From positions 1 to 35,641 of the forward strand of contig CADCII010000024.1 in assembly GCA_902801515.1 (NCBI GenBank): a DNA stretch of 35,641 bases, read 5' to 3'. Within the stretch, counting starts at the first letter, position 1. Each line of letters opens with the position of its first letter. The notes beneath the pieces are model-generated. The model ran no database searches. It was not told the origin of the DNA and saw nothing but the letters and a program-made list of their open reading frames with translations. Positions 26,250 to 33,844 of the stretch are shown piece by piece. The translations under genes and the position numbers were made by a program. Origin of the DNA: an uncultured Lachnospiraceae bacterium. GTDB taxonomy: Bacteria > Bacillota > Clostridia > Lachnospirales > Lachnospiraceae.

Positions 26250-27396
26250 GCCCGACCGGAAAACTGCCGCTCTTCGCGCCCGGGCAGTAGTCCTGGTTCA
26301 GAACTTCGCCCGCAAGCTGCCTGTATGTCTGCAGGTCCCGGGCTTTGCGGATCTTTCGTACCTTCCGCTCATTTCCGGGGAAAGATGCTCCAAGATAGTC
26401 CCAGATCTCGAGCATACGGCAGATCGTCGGATGCTCCTGACCGTAACATTCATACCAGGCATTGCACAGGTCATCATGGAAACGGATCAGACGCTCATGC
26501 TCTGACTGTACGCGGCTAGGCTGCGTATGACCTGACTGAGTATGACCTGGCTGCGTATGGCCTGACTGTATGTGCCCCTGCTGCATATCCGGATTCAGGT
26601 CTGCTTGTATCTTCTCCGCCAGCATGGGATCTGCAACAAGCCCCCGGCCGATCATGACAGCTGAAAGGTCAGGAAACTCTTCATGCAGTTTCCTAAAGTC
26701 TTCAATACTGCAGATATCCCCGTTGTAACAGACGGGGTGAATAATCCCGTCATAAAATCTGCGGAAAGCTTCCTTGTCAGGGATTCCGTTGTATGCGTCT
26801 TTGCCCAGTCTCGCATGGACCTGGACTTCCGCGATCGGATAACGATTGTAGATACGGATCAGCTCATCAATCTGATCTGTGCTGTTCATTCCGATCCTGG
26901 TTTTGATTGTTACCCGCAGGCCGCTTCGGCCGCTCTGTGAGGTCTCACAGGCACTTCGGGCTTCGCTCTGCGCGCCCTCAAGAAGTCGGCTTCCCGCTCC
27001 ACCGCACGCTTCTGCTTCCATCCCGGTAAACAGATGCTCCAGGAATTCGTCCAGTTTCCCGGTATCTTCCAGGATGCCCGCTCCCTTGCCTTTTGTGACA
27101 ACTGTTCTTGCCGGGCATCCGAGATTCAGGCTCACCTCGTCATAACCTGCGGAGCGGATCATTTCCATATAGAAAAGAGTGTCCTCCGCACCGGCCGGAA
27201 GAAGCTGCGGCACCATGCAACTCATCTCATTGTGGGCAGGATCCATGTCCCGCTTCTCGCCGCCTTTCATGGCACGTGTCTGATGCACGCTGATAAACGG
27301 CATATAGTAACGGTCCACTCCGCCATAATGTTTCAGATGAGTCATGCGGAAAGGCCAGCCGGTCACCCCCTGCATCGGTGCAGAATAAATCTTCAT
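26245..27396 (-). CDS. tRNA-dihydrouridine synthase
   Basis: Dus enzymes are FMN TIM-barrel proteins that reduce uridine in tRNA D-loops. The 383-residue protein begins YSAPMQGVTGWPFR, has the catalytic-cysteine motif LNLGCPARTVVTKGKGAG with C94, RVTIKTRIGM, VQVHARLG, YNGDI and MIGRGLVADP. Two low-complexity stretches are added: about 127-160 (Gly/Ala/Ser/Glu-rich) and 274-298 (pentapeptide repeats of the GHTQS/P type). The ATG overlaps the transporter stop by 4 nt (ATGA), so the two genes are coupled. Which Dus paralogue it is cannot be said. Confidence 0.9.
   Translation of the reverse strand: MKIYSAPMQGVTGWPFRMTHLKHYGGVDRYYMPFISVHQTRAMKGGEKRDMDPAHNEMSCMVPQLLPAGAEDTLFYMEMIRSAGYDEVSLNLGCPARTVVTKGKGAGILEDTGKLDEFLEHLFTGMEAEACGGAGSRLLEGAQSEARSACETSQSGRSGLRVTIKTRIGMNSTDQIDELIRIYNRYPIAEVQVHARLGKDAYNGIPDKEAFRRFYDGIIHPVCYNGDICSIEDFRKLHEEFPDLSAVMIGRGLVADPMLAEKIQADLNPDMQQGHIQSGHTQPGHTQSGHTQPSRVQSEHERLIRFHDDLCNAWYECYGQEHPTICRMLEIWDYLGASFPGNERKVRKIRKARDLQTYRQLAGEVLNQDYCPGAKSGSFPVGH
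26503..26577 (-). repeat. 15-bp coding repeat (GHTQS/P pentapeptides) inside dus
   Basis: Residues 274-298 of the Dus protein are built from about five pentapeptides of the type G-H-[IT]-Q-[SP], encoded by imperfect 15-bp direct repeats. It sits between the TIM barrel and the C-terminal helical domain. Confidence 0.85.
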
Positions 27397-28766
27397 TTAT
27401 TTGCGGGAGTCTTCTCTCCCAGAAGGCCCATGACCTTCTTCTCATTGTAGCGCGTCATCAGAAACGCAGCTGCAATACACAGTACGGTAGATGACAGAGC
27501 CGCGATACGATAGCCCATGCCGCTGCTTCTGCCGATAGTTGCAAAAGACGTGAACAGGATCGCTGCCAGTGACTGTCCCAGTTTCATAGCGAAGGTACGG
27601 GCTGCGAAGAACATGCCGTCATGGTTCTCACCGGTTGTCACTTCATCACTCTTTGCGATATCCGCGACAACAGTCTGCGGAAGGATACCCAGGATCGCCA
27701 TGGCAGGCGCAGCCAGCACCATGACCAGAACACCGAAGATCATGCCCTTGTTTGTTCCGGCCTGACCGCGGGACAGAGCAGTCACCAGGTAGACGACAGA
27801 GAACTCGAAGAAGGCAAATGTGATCAGGCTCTTCTTGGTAAATCTCTTGGTCAGTTTGCCGACAAATACGTACAGGCATACAGACAGCAGGGTCATGCCG
27901 ATGTACAGGACCGTGTTCATAGTCTCAGGCAGTTTCATCAGAGAAGTGATGAAGAATGTCAGGCCCGACTGGAACATTGTGATCGCCACCCAGTAACAGA
28001 TATCCGAACCGACAAAAACCCTGAAATCTTTATTTGCAAAAGTCTTGGTGAGGGAGGAAAATGCATTTCCCTCGACCGGTTTCACATCGACGTAATCAAA
28101 TTCGTTGATGGTAAATGTGGGTACCAGCAGGCAGATCAGTGCGATGACTGCGAGAATGATAAATGTCACTCTGATCGCCATGACTCTTCCGAGCGACGGT
28201 GTCAGGGCTCCCCAGATAAACGGGCAGGCATATCCCAGTGCCGAGCCGAAGATGAATGTAAATGAGATTGCCGTGGAGATGGCGGTGAGTTCTTCCTGAG
28301 AACCGGACAGTTCGGCGATCAGGGCATTGTAAGGCGTGCAGTAAACAGTCATGAACAGATAGAACAGCAGCATCATGACCAGGACCCAGATACCGTTGAC
28401 CGGGCTCGTCTTGTTGACCGGCGTCCAGTAGATCAGGATCGTAGCGGCGGTAAGCGGAAGGGCAGCCCTTCTCATGAACGGCAGCCTGCGCCCCTTCGGG
28501 TTCCTGCTCTTGTCAGACAGGTTTGCAATCCACGGATCCGTGATCGCGTCAAACAGTCTTCCCAGTGCATAGATACCGCCCAGAATCGTGACCACGCCAA
28601 AGACCACGCGTCCCTGAGGAAGGAATACCGTCTGACCAGCGTCCAGCATCTCCTGGTTCGGCTCATAGAAACTGATGACCCAGTTCGTCACCAGAGCCGA
28701 CAGGGTACTCCACCCAAGCTGACCGATTGCAAACATCCAGATGACTCTTTTCGTAAGTTTCTTCAT
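27393..28766 (-). CDS. GPH-family (MFS) sugar:cation symporter-like transporter
   Basis: The 457-residue protein has about 12 membrane segments. Signature stretches for the GPH family include RLFDAITDPWIANLSDKS, the basic loop NPKGRRLPFMRRAALP, TVYCTPYNALIAEL and GENHDGMFFAARTFAMKLGQ. Members import melibiose, glucuronides and similar sugars with Na+ or H+; the substrate here is unknown. It starts at ATG 28766 with a GGAGG-like site and overlaps dus by 4 nt. An inverted repeat surrounds its predicted -10 at 28817-28822. Confidence 0.88.
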   Translation of the reverse strand: MKKLTKRVIWMFAIGQLGWSTLSALVTNWVISFYEPNQEMLDAGQTVFLPQGRVVFGVVTILGGIYALGRLFDAITDPWIANLSDKSRNPKGRRLPFMRRAALPLTAATILIYWTPVNKTSPVNGIWVLVMMLLFYLFMTVYCTPYNALIAELSGSQEELTAISTAISFTFIFGSALGYACPFIWGALTPSLGRVMAIRVTFIILAVIALICLLVPTFTINEFDYVDVKPVEGNAFSSLTKTFANKDFRVFVGSDICYWVAITMFQSGLTFFITSLMKLPETMNTVLYIGMTLLSVCLYVFVGKLTKRFTKKSLITFAFFEFSVVYLVTALSRGQAGTNKGMIFGVLVMVLAAPAMAILGILPQTVVADIAKSDEVTTGENHDGMFFAARTFAMKLGQSLAAILFTSFATIGRSSGMGYRIAALSSTVLCIAAAFLMTRYNEKKVMGLLGEKTPANK

Positions 28767-28802
28767 GTCTCACGCCTCCACGCAACAGTTTTTCAATAAC
28801 AA

Positions 28803-28840
28803 CAGGCATTGAACCTATGATACCACAGATTCAATGCCTG
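28803..28840 (-). promoter_or_regulatory. Inverted repeat around an extended -10, upstream of the GPH transporter
   Basis: CAGGCATTGAA (28803-28813) and TTCAATGCCTG (28830-28840) are perfect 11-bp arms. The 16-nt centre contains, on the minus strand, TGGTATCAT, an extended -10 (TATCAT at 28817-28822). It could be an operator for the transporter gene or, alternatively, a weak terminator for the thioredoxin gene; the T-tract on the minus strand is poor. Confidence 0.5.
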
Positions 28841-28896
28841 CTCGATTCTATAACCGGATAAATTCATCACGCCTTTGCGCAAAATCGTCCCATCTT

Positions 28897-28930
28897 TTAC
28901 AGATTTCTCTCAATTACAGATTTCTCTCAA
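28897..28930. repeat. 17-bp tandem duplication at the thioredoxin stop codon
   Basis: TTACAGATTTCTCTCAA is present twice without a gap (28897-28913 and 28914-28930). The thioredoxin stop codon (28927-28929) lies in the second copy, exactly where the protein breaks off. Confidence 0.9.
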
Positions 28931-29163
28931 TAGACTGCAACATACGGGATAGAGCTGATGCCATATTTCATAGCCAGATCCTGGTTGTCATCAACGTCTA
29001 CCGCATAGAAGGAAGCCTTGCCTTCCATCTCTGCAGACAGTTCTTCCAGAACCGGTCCAAGCATACGGCAGGGGCCGCACCAGGTCGCGTTGAAATCTAC
29101 AACTGCTACACCACTCTTGATAGCGTCTTCAAATTCCGGGCTGTTGATCTTCTTAACACTCAT
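28927..29163 (-). CDS. C-terminally truncated thioredoxin
   Basis: The 78-residue protein has the thioredoxin start VDFNATWCGPCRMLGP with WCGPC at 28-32, and the cis-proline loop ISSIPYVAVY at its very end. Normal thioredoxins run about 25 residues further, adding the last beta strand and helix; these are missing. No remnant of them is seen in any frame of the following 100 bases. AAAGGAG 7 nt before ATG 29163 shows it is set up for translation. It lies 177 nt after the TrxB-like gene on the same strand. It may be a working mini-thioredoxin, or a decayed gene. Confidence 0.8.
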   Translation of the reverse strand: MSVKKINSPEFEDAIKSGVAVVDFNATWCGPCRMLGPVLEELSAEMEGKASFYAVDVDDNQDLAMKYGISSIPYVAVY

Positions 29164-29340
29164 GATAAATCTCCTTTTATTGTTGTTGCTTGTTGTCGCC
29201 TATTATTGCCTGTTTTGCCTGTTTTACTTGTTTTGTTTATTTTGTTTGTTTTTGTATAAATGAACGGTTTACTATGTCTATCTATTCTTATGTATATTTC
29301 CGGACAGTTTATTTCCGGATAAAGAATATTGTAAAGGGTG
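29164..29340 (-). other. Gap between trxB-like and trx genes, low-complexity
   Basis: On the minus strand this gap holds a T-free A/C-rich leader made of imperfect AAAACAGGC and AACAA repeats just before the thioredoxin ribosome-binding site, and the direct repeat TCCGGAAATA twice. TTGACA occurs at the trxB stop, but no convincing -10 at the right distance was found. Confidence 0.5.
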
Positions 29341-30231
29341 TCAATTCTGGCTGTCAATGTAGGAAACCGCACTCAGCGCCGCCACATTTCCCTCGCCGGC
29401 TGCCTTGATATACTGATACGGCGTTCCGGTGATATCGCCCGCTGCGAACAGCCCCGGAAGGTTCGAAGCCATCTTCCTGTCAACCTTCACATGATTACCG
29501 TCCAGCTCCAGTCCGGGAACCAGCTTGCCGGGAGATACGCTCTCCCTCAGAAGGAAGATTCCGTCAGACACGACCTCACCCTGGTCAGTAGTCAGGACCA
29601 TCCTGCCATCCCTTCGCACGATCCCTTCCGGCTTCGCGAGCATCACTTCGATATTCCCGATACCGGGAAACAGCTCCGTACCTTCAGCAGGCATCTCATC
29701 CTTCTTGTAGACAGGAATGTAAGTCACCTTGTCCGCAAGCTCCGACAAAAATCTGGCATCGGCCTCTTCCTTCGGCGCATATCCGACTATGACAGCCTCC
29801 TTGCCGCGGTACAGAGTCCCGTCGCAGGTGGCGCAGTAACTGACGCCTCTTCCCAGATTCTCATCCTCACCCGGCAGAGGTTTGCCGAAACTGACACCGA
29901 TCGCCAGTATTACACTCTTCGCTTCGACAAAATCCTGATCGATCTGCAGGCTGTAGAAATCACCCATCGCATAGATCATCGCAACCTTGCGGTCCGTGAT
30001 CTCGATCCCCATCTGATCCAGATGCTCCCGCAGCTTCTTCGCCAGCTCCGCACCCGGGATATCCGGCAGTCCCGGATAATTCTGTATACTGTGCGCCTTG
30101 GCAACCTTATCAGAGATATCCGCACTCCCCAGAAGAAGCACCGACTTATTTCTCACCTTCGCAGTGATCGCCGCAGAAACACCGGCCGGCCCCGTACCGA
30201 TAATCGCCACATCATACCTGTCAGCAAACAT
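29341..30231 (-). CDS. TrxB-like flavoprotein, probably ferredoxin-linked thioredoxin reductase
   Basis: The 296-residue protein has the FAD motif IIGTGPAG (10-17), the redox-active CATC (C133, C136) and the C-terminal FAD motif LFAAGDITG. The NADPH-binding parts of ordinary TrxB are missing: the GGGDSA-type loop is replaced by VGYAPKEEA (149-157) and the HRRD-type motif by PVYKKDEM. This fits the clostridial FFTR/DTR-type reductases that do not use NADPH; electrons would come from ferredoxin or another donor. ATG 30231 is preferred, with GAGGG 6 nt upstream; the TTG at 30249 is less likely. The truncated thioredoxin gene follows. Confidence 0.88.
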   Translation of the reverse strand: MFADRYDVAIIGTGPAGVSAAITAKVRNKSVLLLGSADISDKVAKAHSIQNYPGLPDIPGAELAKKLREHLDQMGIEITDRKVAMIYAMGDFYSLQIDQDFVEAKSVILAIGVSFGKPLPGEDENLGRGVSYCATCDGTLYRGKEAVIVGYAPKEEADARFLSELADKVTYIPVYKKDEMPAEGTELFPGIGNIEVMLAKPEGIVRRDGRMVLTTDQGEVVSDGIFLLRESVSPGKLVPGLELDGNHVKVDRKMASNLPGLFAAGDITGTPYQYIKAAGEGNVAALSAVSYIDSQN

Positions 30232-30330
30232 ATCTTTCCCTCTCTTCAAACAGACAAGCCACCGTCACAACCAATGAACCTTCAGAATCAGCACCCCGTG
30301 ATTCAGCGGCGGTTTATTTGTTTCAAATTA

Positions 30331-30344
30331 GATTGTGTACAATC
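30331..30344. promoter_or_regulatory. Palindrome GATTGT-GT-ACAATC upstream of the TrxB-like gene
   Basis: Perfect 6-bp arms separated by two bases lie about 100 bp upstream of the TrxB-like start and 9 bp before TATAAT on the plus strand (30353-30358). It may be an operator in the divergent trxB/UMF1 region (30232-30563). No clear -35 was found for that TATAAT. Confidence 0.4.
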
Positions 30345-30417
30345 TTTATGGTTATAATATACATGACTCGAGCCAGCCTGTCAACCCTCCATATACAGAA
30401 AAAAATTTGAGCAGGTG

Positions 30418-30452
30418 TGAACAGGTGTGAACGAGTGACAGGCACCTGTTCA
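30418..30452. repeat. REP-like palindrome A
   Basis: TGAACAGGTG (30418-30427) and CACCTGTTCA (30443-30452) are perfect 10-bp arms. The right half is a 25-nt family member (30428-30452), related to the copies near 33.3, 33.8 and 34.6 kb. TATAAT at 30474-30479 follows and may serve the UMF1 gene, though its -35 is weak. Confidence 0.8.
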
Positions 30453-30563
30453 ATATGAGCGCTGGACTTTTCTTATAATGTGTCGGATAATGGGGATGGT
30501 TTACTTGTCTAAACTGCACAATGCATTGCTGCAGCGATAGTATGACTATGCGAGGAGACGGTT

Positions 30564-31859
30564 ATGAAATCTTCCAAGTTCCTGCCCGGCTATTCGGATC
30601 TGGAGAAGTCCTGGGTTATCTATGATGTCGGTAATTCTGCTTTTACACTGATGGTGTCGACGCTCATTCCGATCTGGTTCAATACGCTGGCGGAGCGTGC
30701 GGGTATGAGTTCGGTTGATTATCTGGCGAACTGGAGTTTTGCCACTTCGATCGCTACTATCATTATGGCGCTATGGGGGCCGATCCTGGGCTCGCTTGCT
30801 GACCATAAGGGGTATAAGAAGCCTTTCTTCACCGCATCTTTGCTGATCGGTGTTGTGGGCTGTGCGTTCCTGGGGCTTGTGGGAATCCTGCCTTTCCCGA
30901 TCGCTGCGGGATGGATGATCTACCTGGTCGTCTACATTGTCTCCAAGGTTTCTTACCAGTCGTCGCTGGTTCTGTATGATTCGATGCTTGTCGATGTGAC
31001 TGAACCTGACCGTATGGATCTGGTTTCGTCAAATGGATTTGCCTGGGGCTATATCGGCTCCTGTATTCCGTTTATCATTGCACTTGTGCTGTATCTGCTG
31101 GGTACGAAGGGCGTCATCCCGCTGAGTCTTGCGATCGCAGTTGATTTCATCCTGGTCGCGCTGTGGTGGTTTGGCATCACCACTCCGCTCCTGCGCCTGT
31201 ACCGCCAGAAGTATTATATAGAAATGAAAGGGTCGATGGTCACTGAGAGTTTCGCCCGTCTTGGAAGGACTCTGACGGAACTGTTCCGGCACGACCATAA
31301 AGTCCTGTTCTTCCTGCTTGCGTTCTTCCTGTACATTGACGGTGTCTACACCATCATCGATGAAGCGGTTGCTATCGGGACAGCACTCGGCCTGGATCAG
31401 ATCGGCCTGCTGGTTGTCCTGCTCCTGACACAGGTCGTGGCATTCGCATTTGCCACACTCTTCGGGAAACTGTCTTCCAAATATTCGACAGTCACTCTGA
31501 TCTCTGTCGCCATCATAGGTTATTTCGCAGTCGCGATCTATGCACTGTTCATGCATACCCTGTGGCAGTTCGGGATCATGGCATTTGTCGTAGGAATGTT
31601 CCAGGGCGCGATCCAGGCACTCTCAAGATCCTACTACGCCAAGATCATCCCGCCCAATGTCAGCGGTGAATATTTCGGCCTCTATGACATCTGCGGCAAA
31701 GGTGCAGCATTCGTCGGAACCATGCTGATCGGCATTACCACCAAGCTGACCGGCAGTGTCAACATCGGTGTCGGCACTCTCGCATTCCTGTTTGCGGGCG
31801 GCCTGATCCTGCTGCGCATCGCAGACCGCATGCCGGAAAGCGACACGAAATCAATCTGA
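30564..31859 (+). CDS. UMF1-family (Atg22-like) MFS transporter
   Basis: The 431-residue protein has about 11 to 12 membrane segments and starts with the family signature KSWVIYDVGNSAFTLMVST, followed by GPILGSLADHKGYKKPF. Later it shows GMFQGAIQALSRSYYAKIIPP and YFGLYDICGKGAAFVG, both typical of the UMF1/Vacuole effluxer Atg22-like group. Bacterial substrates are unknown; amino-acid efflux is a guess from yeast Atg22. GAGGAG lies just upstream of the ATG, and the gene ends at a clear terminator. Confidence 0.88.
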   Translation: MKSSKFLPGYSDLEKSWVIYDVGNSAFTLMVSTLIPIWFNTLAERAGMSSVDYLANWSFATSIATIIMALWGPILGSLADHKGYKKPFFTASLLIGVVGCAFLGLVGILPFPIAAGWMIYLVVYIVSKVSYQSSLVLYDSMLVDVTEPDRMDLVSSNGFAWGYIGSCIPFIIALVLYLLGTKGVIPLSLAIAVDFILVALWWFGITTPLLRLYRQKYYIEMKGSMVTESFARLGRTLTELFRHDHKVLFFLLAFFLYIDGVYTIIDEAVAIGTALGLDQIGLLVVLLLTQVVAFAFATLFGKLSSKYSTVTLISVAIIGYFAVAIYALFMHTLWQFGIMAFVVGMFQGAIQALSRSYYAKIIPPNVSGEYFGLYDICGKGAAFVGTMLIGITTKLTGSVNIGVGTLAFLFAGGLILLRIADRMPESDTKSI

Positions 31860-31901
31860 CATTATGCATAAAACCATCTGCGGCATTTACGCATGAAAAT
31901 G

Positions 31902-31940
31902 AACCAGGCTGACCTGCGATTCAGGCCAGTCTGGTTTTTT
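31902..31940 (+). terminator. Terminator after the UMF1 gene
   Basis: AACCAGGCTG-CCTG pairs with CAGG-CAGTCTGGTT with one mismatch and one G-T pair, followed by six Ts (31935-31940). This is a textbook intrinsic terminator on the plus strand. Confidence 0.9.
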
Positions 31941-32008
31941 AAATTCTTATTCATTAATGTCCCGGCAATTCTCTTATATCTGAGCAGTTCACTTATGCCC
32001 GGGTGATC

Positions 32009-32263
32009 TCAGCCCTTCAGCCCTCTGGACTGGCGGTCCATGTCCTCAACCACGATGTCATAGATCTCACCCAGAGATCTGCAATACTCCAGAACCTTCC
32101 AGGGCTCATTGGTATGATAATGAATCTTGATCGGGTCTCCGTCTCCGCCTACCGCGAGCAGGCAGTCACCCTTGAAGTTCTCGGTGAAATAATCCGCAAC
32201 TTCGTCTTCATCCAGATCGTCGCCATCGATCAACAGCTGTGTATCATATCTGTATTCAAGCAT
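32009..32263 (-). CDS. Stand-alone FakA/DAK-like domain protein
   Basis: The 84-residue protein (MLEYRYDTQLLIDG start) matches the segment of fatty-acid kinase FakA/YloV that follows the DhaL-like kinase domain: YDTQLLI, LAVGGDGDPIKIHYHTNEPW, then VLEYCRSLGEI. The kinase domain is absent, and no FakB/DegV gene is near. It may be a regulator or partner for a FakA encoded elsewhere. Start ATG 32263 has AGAGAGG 9 nt upstream; ATG 32269 is the alternative. It is convergent with the UMF1 gene and follows nagB on the same strand. Confidence 0.75.
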   Translation of the reverse strand: MLEYRYDTQLLIDGDDLDEDEVADYFTENFKGDCLLAVGGDGDPIKIHYHTNEPWKVLEYCRSLGEIYDIVVEDMDRQSRGLKG

Positions 32264-32396
32264 ACTCATCAACCTCTCTAAAAAATGAATCTCTGCGCGT
32301 TTTTCATTTTCCTGAAACAAAACACACTTCAGAAACCGCCCCAATCATACTTCGGAGAATCGAATCTGTCAATGACATCGTTCCTGTTACAGGCAA

Positions 32397-32429
32397 ACCG
32401 GCTTTCATTTTCAGGATGAAAGCCGGTTG
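32397..32429 (-). terminator. Hairpin after nagB
   Basis: AACCGGCTTTCAT (32397-32409) pairs perfectly with ATGAAAGCCGGTT (32417-32429). On the minus strand only TTTGCC follows, a short U-tract. It probably ends nagB transcription before the FakA-like gene. Confidence 0.7.
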
Positions 32430-32465
32430 ATAAAATCATATTCTCTTGTTTATTTCCGAAAGACC

Positions 32466-33257
32466 TTACAGTCTCTGAGACTTCTCAATATCCAGGAAAT
32501 ACTTATAAGTATCCACAGTCAGCTCACCGCATGCAGCCTCGTCGCAGGCAATGATCGCACCATTGTGCATCTGAAGCGCACTGCAGGTCCATTTCTGGCT
32601 GACACCGCCCTCAACTGTAGCGGCAAGAGCACGAGCCTTATTATGACCGCTGATCAGAACCAGGACTTCCTTCGAATCCGTAACCGTTCCGATGCCGACA
32701 GACAGCGCCTGAGCCGGAACCTTCTCCGGGTCATTTCCGAAGAAACGGGAATTCACGATGCGGGTATCCGTCGTCAGATCACGGACACCGGTGCGGGAAG
32801 TCAGTGAAGTATACGGCTCGTTGAACGCAAGATGGCCGTCAACGCCGATGCCGCCCATGAACAGATCGATGCCGCCGTAGGAAGCAATCTTCTCCTCATA
32901 ACGAGCACACTCACCTTCCGGATCATCCGTCATACCATTGAGAATATTGATATTCTCCGGCTTCATATCAACAAGATGATCAAAGAAATTATCATGCATA
33001 AAATACCAGTAGCTCTGATCATGCTCATGAGGCAGGCCAAGATACTCATCCATATTGAACGTCACAACATTCGCAAAAGAAACCTCACCGGCCTTATTCT
33101 TCTTGACCAGCTCCTGGTACACACCGATCGGAGAAGAACCGGTCGGCAGTCCAAGAATAAACGGACGATCTTCCTTGTGAGCATTGATCTTAGCCGCGAT
33201 ATAATCAGCAGCCCACTTGCACATATTCTCATAATTTTCCTGAATAACAACTCTCAT
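32466..33257 (-). CDS. nagB: Glucosamine-6-phosphate deaminase
   Basis: NagB converts GlcN6P to fructose-6-phosphate and ammonia. The 263-residue protein has LGLPTGSSPIGVYQEL, the catalytic-aspartate region FNMDEYLGL, GIGVDGHLAFNEP with active-site D and H residues, and the SKEVLVLISGHNKARAL segment. Length is typical. The best ribosome-binding site, GAAGGG, is about 13 nt away, so initiation may be weak. nagA is not present. Three REP-like copies begin 29 nt upstream of the start codon, and its promoter is not clear. Confidence 0.95.
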   Translation of the reverse strand: MRVVIQENYENMCKWAADYIAAKINAHKEDRPFILGLPTGSSPIGVYQELVKKNKAGEVSFANVVTFNMDEYLGLPHEHDQSYWYFMHDNFFDHLVDMKPENINILNGMTDDPEGECARYEEKIASYGGIDLFMGGIGVDGHLAFNEPYTSLTSRTGVRDLTTDTRIVNSRFFGNDPEKVPAQALSVGIGTVTDSKEVLVLISGHNKARALAATVEGGVSQKWTCSALQMHNGAIIACDEAACGELTVDTYKYFLDIEKSQRL

Positions 33258-33285
33258 AACTAAATCAAATCCCTTCTATATGGTT

Positions 33286-33368
33286 TGAACAGGTGCCTGT
33301 CACTTGTTCAAGTTTGCACCAGTGCCTGTCACTTGTTCACTTTTGAACAGGTGCCTGTCACTTGTTCA
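33286..33368. repeat. REP-like array B, three 25-nt copies on a 29-bp period
   Basis: Copies start at 33286, 33315 and 33344, each 25 nt with 4-nt spacers. Copies 1 and 3 are identical (TGAACAGGTGCC...TTGTTCA); copy 2 has a changed left arm (TGCACCAG). The rest of the 33258-33844 gap shows no gene that I can support; a possible extended -10 is at 33726-33731. Confidence 0.9.
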
Positions 33369-33725
33369 ATATTATCGTTTGGTATATATGTGGTAAGGCA
33401 TGCTCTGTTACAGTGTTGATTCTGTTTTTTAACATGCTCTTTTACGACTCACAACAGCCGCGGCAGCATCCGCCGAGTCTTTCGATAACTGCCGACCTCG
33501 TCAACCTGTTACGGTCCTGGCGCTAACAACACTTCCACCCTCCCAAAGAAGTGTGGTTTTAATGTCATGCTGTGTCCTGTATCTGCAACGCCTGAGATAT
33601 AGCGGCTATACCTGAACCTGCATAACATGGGTATTCTACTGCGATACGCCCCGGAACGCAAATAAAATCGTGCATAAAAACAGAAAACAATACTACAGCC
33701 TCTGCGAATCAAGTTATTAATATGA

Positions 33726-33731
33726 TACAAT
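33726..33731 (+). promoter_or_regulatory. Possible extended -10 for the histidine phosphatase gene
   Basis: TACAAT is preceded by TGA, giving an extended -10, but no good -35 lies 16-18 bp upstream. If used, the leader of about 110 nt would contain REP cluster C. Confidence 0.35.
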
Positions 33732-33746
33732 GGACAGGCGACTATC

Positions 33747-33797
33747 TGAACGAGTGACTGAACGAGTGACTGTGAACGAGTGACAGGCACTTGTGTA
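33747..33797. repeat. REP-like cluster C
   Basis: TGAACGAGTGAC occurs three times (33747, 33759, 33773). The third copy continues into a full 25-nt element (33773-33797) ending CACTTGTGTA, with one arm degraded. It lies in the probable leader of the histidine phosphatase gene. Confidence 0.85.
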
Positions 33798-33844
33798 ATT
33801 AGGCGCTTATGCAATTAGCACCGATGTAATTAAAGGAGTTATCT

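Noticed and set aside
29338-30357. A 339-codon plus-strand open frame opposite the TrxB-like gene
   Set aside because: Antisense shadow; Arg/Gln/His-rich with no domain, while the minus strand has clear flavoprotein motifs.
33286-33368. Mini CRISPR array
   Set aside because: Spacers are only 4 nt and repeats are palindromic REP-type elements found elsewhere as single copies.
33509-33814. A 101-codon minus-strand frame in the nagB/phosphatase gap
   Set aside because: No ribosome-binding site, no recognisable motif, and it runs into REP cluster C.
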